A DNA stretch of 64,000 nucleotides from positions 37,039,001-37,103,000 of the forward strand of contig NC_073630.1 in NCBI RefSeq assembly GCF_029407905.1. The letters run 5' to 3'. The stretch is from Bubalus kerabau. Its lineage: Eukaryota; Chordata; Mammalia; Artiodactyla; Bovidae. Every line of letters begins with the position of its first letter. The first letter of the stretch is position 1. Positions 57,629-64,000 of this stretch are shown one piece after another. The position numbers were made by a program, and so were the translations under genes. The notes beneath the pieces are model-generated. The model was not told where the DNA came from, did not search any database, and saw only the letters and a list, made by a program, of their open reading frames with translations.

Positions 57629-59739
57629 TTACCATTATAATAAAAAGTTGTAAGAAATTCTATGGATTTTGCACACACATACACAAATTCATGCAGAAAT
57701 AAGTAAAATAACAGAGTGTAGTTTGATACTAATTTGCCTGTAGAGAAATGCTCAAGTTGATCTTTCCAATAGTCTAAAATGGTTCTACCTAAAGTATTGA
57801 AGTGGGTGTCCAAAAATTTTCCATGTACTAACTTGCTAAAATATCCTTAAAATCATAGATTATTGTTTATCTTCTGAACAAGGAAGTAAATCTGGGGAGC
57901 TTTTTTCAATATTTCAAAAATATGTAAAAAGTAAATACTTTTAATTTAAAGGGTTGAAGAATTGGCATCTTCCAAAACTGTGCCTAGTAACTCATGAGAA
58001 AAGTATTCTTTTCCATCTCATTGACTCTGAATTCCCCTACTTAGAGATTTTTACATCCAATTATAATTACCTCCATTAAAGAGCAAAACAAAATTTGTAT
58101 CAGTTGAGCTAAAAGTGCCCTCTGGCCATTTGGGATAGTCATAGTGACCAAAACTATGTATTTTGGCATTGGATAGGGTGTTCACCTTGACCTTAATAAG
58201 GAAATGGAAGAAGCATGGATTGAATCAAAGTGATTCTTGTAGTATCTCCATTATAATCATTGTTCACCATTAAAAATAATGAAAGCTAATGAAGCCCTTT
58301 ACAGGAAGGAGCTCCAAGTAATCAGAACCTTTAGGAATGACTGAGTCATGTCAAACCATGGAAAGAACTCTGCCCAATTAAGTGTCAACAGAATATGAAA
58401 GGAACGTGAACTGATACAGATGAGGTTACAGATGAGGAAAACTATTCATCAAATGCAGTGTTGAGACAAAATTTATTTTTTATATTCTTTTATTTCATTT
58501 TAAATAAGATCTCCTTCCTTTTCCTACTGTTTCAAAGAGAGAACAAGCTTTAAAAGAAGAAATGGCTATCATCAAATATTTTGTCCTTGAAACTGATGAA
58601 GGCTCTATTGATTTTTGGTTCACTACCTTGTGAGAATGAGTTGGGTGTTGTTAATTATATAGTACATAGACTCATTGTGCTGAATGTTTTCAGGAGTTAA
58701 GGTAAATTTATGTATTGTAAGAGCATGTATTTTAGACAGAAAATATGATGGCTTGTTCTGAACACTTATGATTTGGGGTGGGGGGGCTGTGTGTGTATAG
58801 CATCTGGACCCCTTTTGTTTAGAGAATTGACCCTTCTGTGGATCTCAGTGGGAAGTAGCCTTCCATTAACAACACTAAAAATGCAAATATTCACTTTCCA
58901 AGCCTTCTTTGCAAAAGCGGGTGATGCTACATTAATTATACTCCACTAATTTGATTTTGTTAAAAATATGCAGGAAACATGGCATACTGTTACAGCATGG
59001 AAATTGTTACAGCATGTTCAGAGTGCTTGTGAGGGAAAGCAGCAGTGACAGCTCGTGTATTGCTTGGCAAATGCAATAGAGGCTTCTTCACTGGCTCAGT
59101 AACATCTGTGGCTCAGTATGAGACATTTCTCTCAATGCCATGCCAATGCTTTTCTATGTAGAACCAAGGTCAAGGGTCTCCTCTACCCTAAAACCTACCT
59201 CAGTTTGATCATAAAAAATATGTATAAGCTAATGCACCCAAAATTGAATGTTTGATTACTACCCCTAAACCTGTTGGTCCCCACCATCATTTCTTCATTA
59301 TCTTGAAAAATATTTCCACTAAGCTCTCAGAGACCAAGTCAGAAACCTAGTTCTTGATTTTCCCCTTGATCTTAACCTATACATAATTTATCTCCAAAAT
59401 ATATTTCAAATCCTATCCATTTCCACAAAGGCTGTGTAGGTCCAGTCACCAAATTTTCACCTGTATTTTTTGTTGTTGTCTCCAAACTGCCCTTTCTTCT
59501 TTCATCCCTAAATTTTGGATACTCTATGCTGTAACCAGCCAGGGTACAAATTAAATGCAATCACATAGCTGCTTACCTAAAACCTTTCAAATGCTTCAAG
59601 TTTTCTTGCTGCTAATCTTGCACCCTCAGTGAGCACCCCCACTTGTGTTGCACACACTTCTTCTATTAATACCCTTCTATTAATGTCCACTCCCGGCTTG
59701 TACTGAGCGCTTGCCTATTCCAAACACAGCAAACGTTGT
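57629..59739. other. Unassigned DNA, mostly unique
   Basis: About 2.1 kb without a repeat that I can name or a convincing exon. Contains a G-rich run GGGGTGGGGGGG near 58776. Confidence 0.5.
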
Positions 59740-60100
59740 CAGCCCTTTTTTCACCTTTACAGACACTAATTCATCACTGTCCTTCAAGTCACAGCCTCAG
59801 TCCTACCTCTTGGTAGATGCTTTCTGAATAACATTGAAAAAAGTAGGTCGGTTCAACCATATACTTGTTTTGTTTTGATATTGACTTTCAGCATTGTTTG
59901 CTTCCTTCATAGAGTTCTGCAGAATTCATTAATATTCAATATGTTTGTTTAATTTATTTATATAATGTGTTTACTACACCATGGGCTCCTTGAAGGGATA
60001 ACATCCGGAATATTTTTCATTTCACACCTAAAGTCTAACATAGCCTCAGGACCATTGTTTTCTTATAAGAAAATTTTGGCAATAGAAAAATGAATGAACT
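59740..60100 (+). repeat. L2 LINE 3' fragment
   Basis: Collinear with the L2 3' end: CTTCAAGTCACAGCCTCAGT, GCTTTCTGAATAAC, CATGGGCTCCTTGAAGGGAT, ending AAAAATGAATGAA. Confidence 0.55.
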
Positions 60101-61559
60101 GTAACAAACACATCTCTTTATTTCCATTTAAACTAATGGGGAGAGTCACCTGAATATTATGATTCCTTCTAAAAAAGTATGCATTATAAGTTAATTAACC
60201 CTTACCAATTTTTTTATTAATCACTCTGGAATTCCCATTTAAATATTATGAACATTTAACCTTCCCCTCATTGGCCAACCTCACAACTGCCCTCCCCTTG
60301 TGGTAAAAAAATGAAGATATTGAAATTACAATATAATTTGAGATCATCTTATATGAATTTATTTAACCTAATGTTTTCTGAAACACAATATATTTCCTTT
60401 GGTTTGTATTTTGTTTTAAACAAATAATATTTTAAAATAATATACCTAATTTTTCTTCTCTTACTATCTTAATTGATCCCTTTTGAATTTCTTGCTTTTC
60501 CTTATACCATAGGCAGACTCCCAACCCCTACATATAGCAGAATCAATCCAGTAAACCACCAATCTCATATGTAATAAACACTCACTATTTTCCAAGCATT
60601 AAGCTGAACTTGAATGGGGAAGGGACCACACCTGCTTCTATTTTCCATTTACATACTTTCTTCCAAGTTGGGAAATGCATTGGAAAGACTGCAAAACAGG
60701 AAGAAATTAATACTTATTTCATTAGTGTTGCTCTGTCCTCTGTTGGTTCCCATGACTAAGATTGATTCTCATCTGTGAAGTAGTGTTCCAAATTACTGAT
60801 AAACAGTAATGGTATAGAATCTAAGGGAGATTTTTAAGATGGTTTGCAGGATGGAGATTCATTTCAGTTGGAACCCTCCCAAGATTCCCGCTTAGCTCTT
60901 GCCTACAGCAGTCCAGCTAAGTTTTTTTTTTGTTTGTTTGTTTGTTTGTTTTTTTTGGCTTTTAGTTTGTTAGAAATCATGCTTGGCCACCTTCCACAAA
61001 ATCTACTTGATATGTAGGAAACTCAAGGTTTCTTATTTTTCCAATTTTCTTTAAAAAATAAATAGGGAATAAGAAATCTCACATAAAAGCAGATGCCATT
61101 TGTGAAAAAGAGATGTACAACTCACCTTCTTGCAATGACTTTGATCACCATAATTGATTATTTTGGAGTCTTCACATATGACATGGTACATAGAGAAATA
61201 TCTTGCCTTTCCACAAAGACAGTGGAAACAAAATATATTCCCAGTAGGCAAAAGAATAATGACTTCAATAATTTCATGTAATTCCTCTCAAAGGAAGGAG
61301 TGAGCTGATGTTGATGGCAGTTGTAACTTGATTTCCTATTATTAAGTGCTGGTTATTTACCTGTCTTTAAAAGTGTTCAGTTCTCTTTAGAATATGCAGC
61401 AATATACACATTTTTTTTTTCCTTCTGAACACTGGCCACAGATTCCAGAACTACAAAGCAAGTTGTTACATCTGTAAACATGAAAGTAGTCTTTCCTTTA
61501 TGAAAATTGAATTGCTTTTTTGTTTTGAATATTTATCATCTTTAAACACAGAAGCTTCA
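60101..61559. other. Unassigned AT-rich DNA with a (TTTG)n tract
   Basis: (TTTG)n and T-run at 60922-60957. Otherwise nothing recognised. Confidence 0.5.
60922..60957. repeat. (TTTG)n simple repeat
   Basis: TTTG repeated five times between T-runs. Confidence 0.95.
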
Positions 61560-62360
61560 TTGATATATAATTTTCATAACATAGAATTTGTCTATTCAAA
61601 GTACTCAAATCAGTGAGTTTTCATGTACTCGCAGATGTCTATAATCATAATCACAATTCGTTTTAGAACATTTCATCACCCCAAAAAGAAATTCTATGCA
61701 CATTAGTAATCATTTCCCATACCCTATCTCCAGCCCTAGACAATCACTAATATACCTCTGATATCTATATATTTGTCTATTTAATACATTTTACACAATA
61801 TGTAACCTTTTGTGACTGGGTTCTTTCACTGGTAATGTTTTGGTTTCATCTTTTGCTATAGTAAATGAAGTTGCCTAATAATATTCTATTGCATGTACAT
61901 GTATTCTATATGTTTAATTTATCCATTTTTAGTTTATGGATATTTTGTCTATGCATTTTGTATTATGAATGTACTATGGTGTATGCTAGGAAATAACTCT
62001 TTGTGTAGATATATGTTGTCATTTATCTTGGTCATATATCTAGGAGAAGTTCTAGAATATGTGATAACAATATATGATAGCAAACTTTTCCTTTTGAGGA
62101 ATTAGAGACTAAAGTCAAAAGCAGCATTTCTACTTGTACTGTATTAGAGTTCCAAATTTTTCACATTTTTGTCAGCACTTATTTCTGTTTTATTGATTAT
62201 AGACATCCTAGTGGTGGGACATGCTGTCTCATAGTTTAAATTTGTATTTTCCTCATTGTTAATAATTGTGACCTTTTCGTGTGCCTTTTTCTCAAATGCA
62301 AAAATGTCCAATAAAATCCTTTGCCCATTAAAAAAAATTATATATTATTTGTCCTTTTAT

Positions 62361-62682
62361 TACTGTTGTTGTTCAGTCACCATGTTTATTTGTGACCCCA
62401 TGTACTGCAGCACACCAGGCTTCCCTGACCCTCACCATCTCCCAAAGTTTGCCCAAGTTCACATCTATTGCATCAGTGATGCCATTTAGCCATCTCATCC
62501 TCTGACGCCCTCTTCTTTTCCTTCTGCCCTCAATCTTTCCCAGCATCAGGGACTTTTCCAGAGTCAGCTGTTTGTATCAGCTGACCAAAATACTGGAACT
62601 TCAGCTTCAGCATCAGTCCTTGCAATGAGTATTCAGGGTTGATTTCCCTGAAACCAGAATGACTGGTTTGGTCTCATACCTG
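62361..62682 (-). mobile_element. BovB LINE 3' end, older subtype, inside the old L1
   Basis: TTGTTGTTCAGTCACCATGT at the left (reversed AACAACA tail), then CTCACCATCTCCCAAAGTTT, ending near GACTGGTTTGGTCT. Confidence 0.9.
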
Positions 62683-62724
62683 TCTAAGGATCTTATATAT
62701 GTATGTGTGTATATATATATATAA

Positions 62725-62930
62725 GCTTCCCTGTGGCTCAGTGGTAAAGAATCTGTCTGCCAAGCAGGAAACCTGGGTTTAATCCCTGGGTTGGGAAGAT
62801 CCACTAGAGAATGAGACAGCAATCTACTCCAGTATTCTTACCTGAGAAATCCCATGGATAGAGGAGTCTGGTGGTCTACAGTCCGCAGGGTCTCAAAAGA
62901 GGTGGAAATGACTTAACAACTAAACAACAA
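62725..62930 (+). mobile_element. Bov-tA SINE
   Basis: Head AGCTTCCCTGTGGCTCAGTG, core, end GACTTAACAACTAAACAACA. Preceded by a TA-rich tract (62696-62722). Confidence 0.9.
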
Positions 62931-63003
62931 CTCTTTCTCTCTTTCTCTCCCAGTGTGTGTGTGTATATATGTGTGTGTGTGAGAGAGAGAATATATGTAG
63001 GTG
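62931..63003. repeat. (TC)n, (TG)n and (GA)n microsatellites
   Basis: Directly visible runs following the SINE. Confidence 0.92.
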
Positions 63004-63159
63004 TGCACATATCTCACTTTAGTGATGTTATCCTTTGAAGCAAAAAATTACTAAATTTGATAAAGTTCTGTGTGTATATGACTATTATTTATTTCCATTT
63101 ATCACTTTTGTTTTGTTGTCATATTTCAGAAGCCTTTTCTGAACCATGATAACAAAGAT

Positions 63160-63240
63160 ATAAGGAATGGCCAAGAAGTTTGTTCATGTTTTCCTTTACA
63201 TTTCATGGAAAAACCCACATGGACTTTTTGGCGAACCTAA
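63160..63240. mobile_element. Mariner-type miniature inverted-repeat element
   Basis: About 81 bp made almost only of two inverted ends: GGCCAAGAAGTTTGTTCATG on the left and, reversed, GCCAAAAAGTCCATGTGGGT on the right, meeting at GGAAAAACC/TTTTCC. The outer ends (TTAGGTTCG on the minus strand) and the lack of a coding region fit a nonautonomous mariner of the type frequent in ruminants. It splits the old L1. Confidence 0.8.
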
Positions 63241-64000
63241 TGTACTTCTGTATTTCCACGTGGAGTTTCATATCTTTATTTCTTGCATTATATGTTGCAG
63301 CACTGTTTATTGAAGAGACTATTCTTTCTTCCTTTGAATTGTCTTGGCATCCTTATCAAAAATCAATTAACCATAAATCTAAGGATTTATTTCTGAACTC
63401 TCATGTCTATTTCAATGTTCATTATTATCCCAGTTTCATGATGTCCTGGCTACTATGGCTTTGTCAGAAGTTTTTAAATCTGAAGTGTGAGTCTTCCACT
63501 TTGTTCTTTCCTACGTTGTTTTGACTATCCTGCATCCCTTAAAATTCCACATGAATATTAGCATCCAGTTTTTTTATTTCTGCAAAAAAATAAGTAAGCA
63601 TCTGATAGTCTGATGGAATTGCAGTGAAAGTGTAAATCAGTTTAGGATTTAGGATTTCCATCTTTGCCACCATAAGTCTTATAATCCATGAAAAAAGAGT
63701 ATCTTTTTATTTATTTAGGCCTTATTTAATTTGTTTCTACGGTGTTTTGAAGTTGTCAGAGTATACTTAGCACTTATTTCATTTTTGCTGAGTATTAGAT
63801 TCTTCTTAGTGCTACTTTAAAATTTTAAAGTTCATTTTTGGATTATATGTTGCTGGTGTAGAGAACACAACTGATTTTTTGTAAATTGATCATGTGTCTG
63901 TAAACTTGATGAACTTATTTATTAGTTTGAATATTATGTGGATTCCATGGGATTTTATATATATATAAAATCATTTTATCTGGAAATACAGTTTTTCTGC

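Larger units (their letters stand above)
61560..64000 (-). mobile_element. Old L1 LINE (L1M type), minus strand, interrupted, runs off the window
   Basis: The plus strand reads the reverse complement of L1 ORF2 and its 3' flank. 61560-62345 covers the far 3' part (CACTGGTAATGTTTTGGTTT, GTGACCTTTTCGTGTGCC). It resumes at about 63025 and again from 63243 (GCAGCACTGTTTATTGAAGA, GAATTGTCTTGGCATCCTTA, TCAAAAATCAATTAACC, AACTGATTTTTTGTAAATTG). It is heavily decayed. The insertions at 62361, 62725 and 63160 are younger. Confidence 0.72.

Noticed and set aside
63180..63524. 114-codon open frame on the plus strand
   Set aside because: It spans the mariner-like element and antisense L1; chance frame.

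Overview
The window is nuclear DNA from a bovid ruminant (cattle or a close relative). The basis is its repeats: many BovB (RTE-clade) LINE copies, tRNA-Glu-derived Bov-tA SINEs, dimeric and monomeric Bov-A SINEs with (CTG)n-type tails, and young L1 3' ends of the cattle type. I recognised these families by reading, not by database search. The sequence is AT-rich. I found no intact protein-coding gene, rRNA, functional tRNA or CRISPR array, and nothing bacterial or viral-genomic apart from LTRs. Nearly every open reading frame lies in a retroelement or is a chance frame.

Layout. 1-6.7 kb: two decayed BovB copies (+), SINEs, and an L1 end inserted into a SINE. 7.6-11.8 kb: a MIR, an LTR-like block, and a BovB on the minus strand that runs to a GC-rich, internally repeated 5' end; it carries an internal deletion and an L1 insertion. 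12-18 kb: mostly unassigned AT-rich DNA with SINEs. 18.1-19.0 kb: a complete solo LTR with a 6-bp target duplication. 21.5-22.4 kb: a Tigger1-like DNA transposon end, a SINE monomer and a broken histone H2B pseudogene, side by side. 24-29 kb: a second LTR, L1 ends, a MIR and another BovB (-). 30.2-30.8 kb: three abutting SINEs, one with two tandem tRNA-like heads. 31.5-34 kb: an old L1 ORF2 remnant holding an unidentified ~220-bp segment twice. 37.6-39.1 kb: a four-element nest (hAT-like element, MaLR LTR, BovB, Bov-tA). 42.5-46.6 kb: a Tigger1-like 3' half split by a long BovB whose 5' end folds back on itself. 47-57.6 kb: SINEs, BovB pieces and an L1 end between unassigned stretches. 57.6-64 kb: mostly unassigned, then an L2 piece and an old L1 on the minus strand interrupted by a BovB piece, a SINE and a mariner-like miniature element.

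No pathway or operon is encoded. What the window records is layered transposition: DNA transposons, MaLR, MIR, L2 and old L1 copies form the oldest layer; ruminant BovB, Bov-tA, L1 and ERV LTRs were added later. Target-site duplications (TSDs) that I could read base by base fix many insertion boundaries. The best candidates for something undescribed are the duplicated ~220-bp segment in the old L1, the fold-back 5' end of the long BovB, and the two-headed SINE found at two loci, each within its own target duplication.
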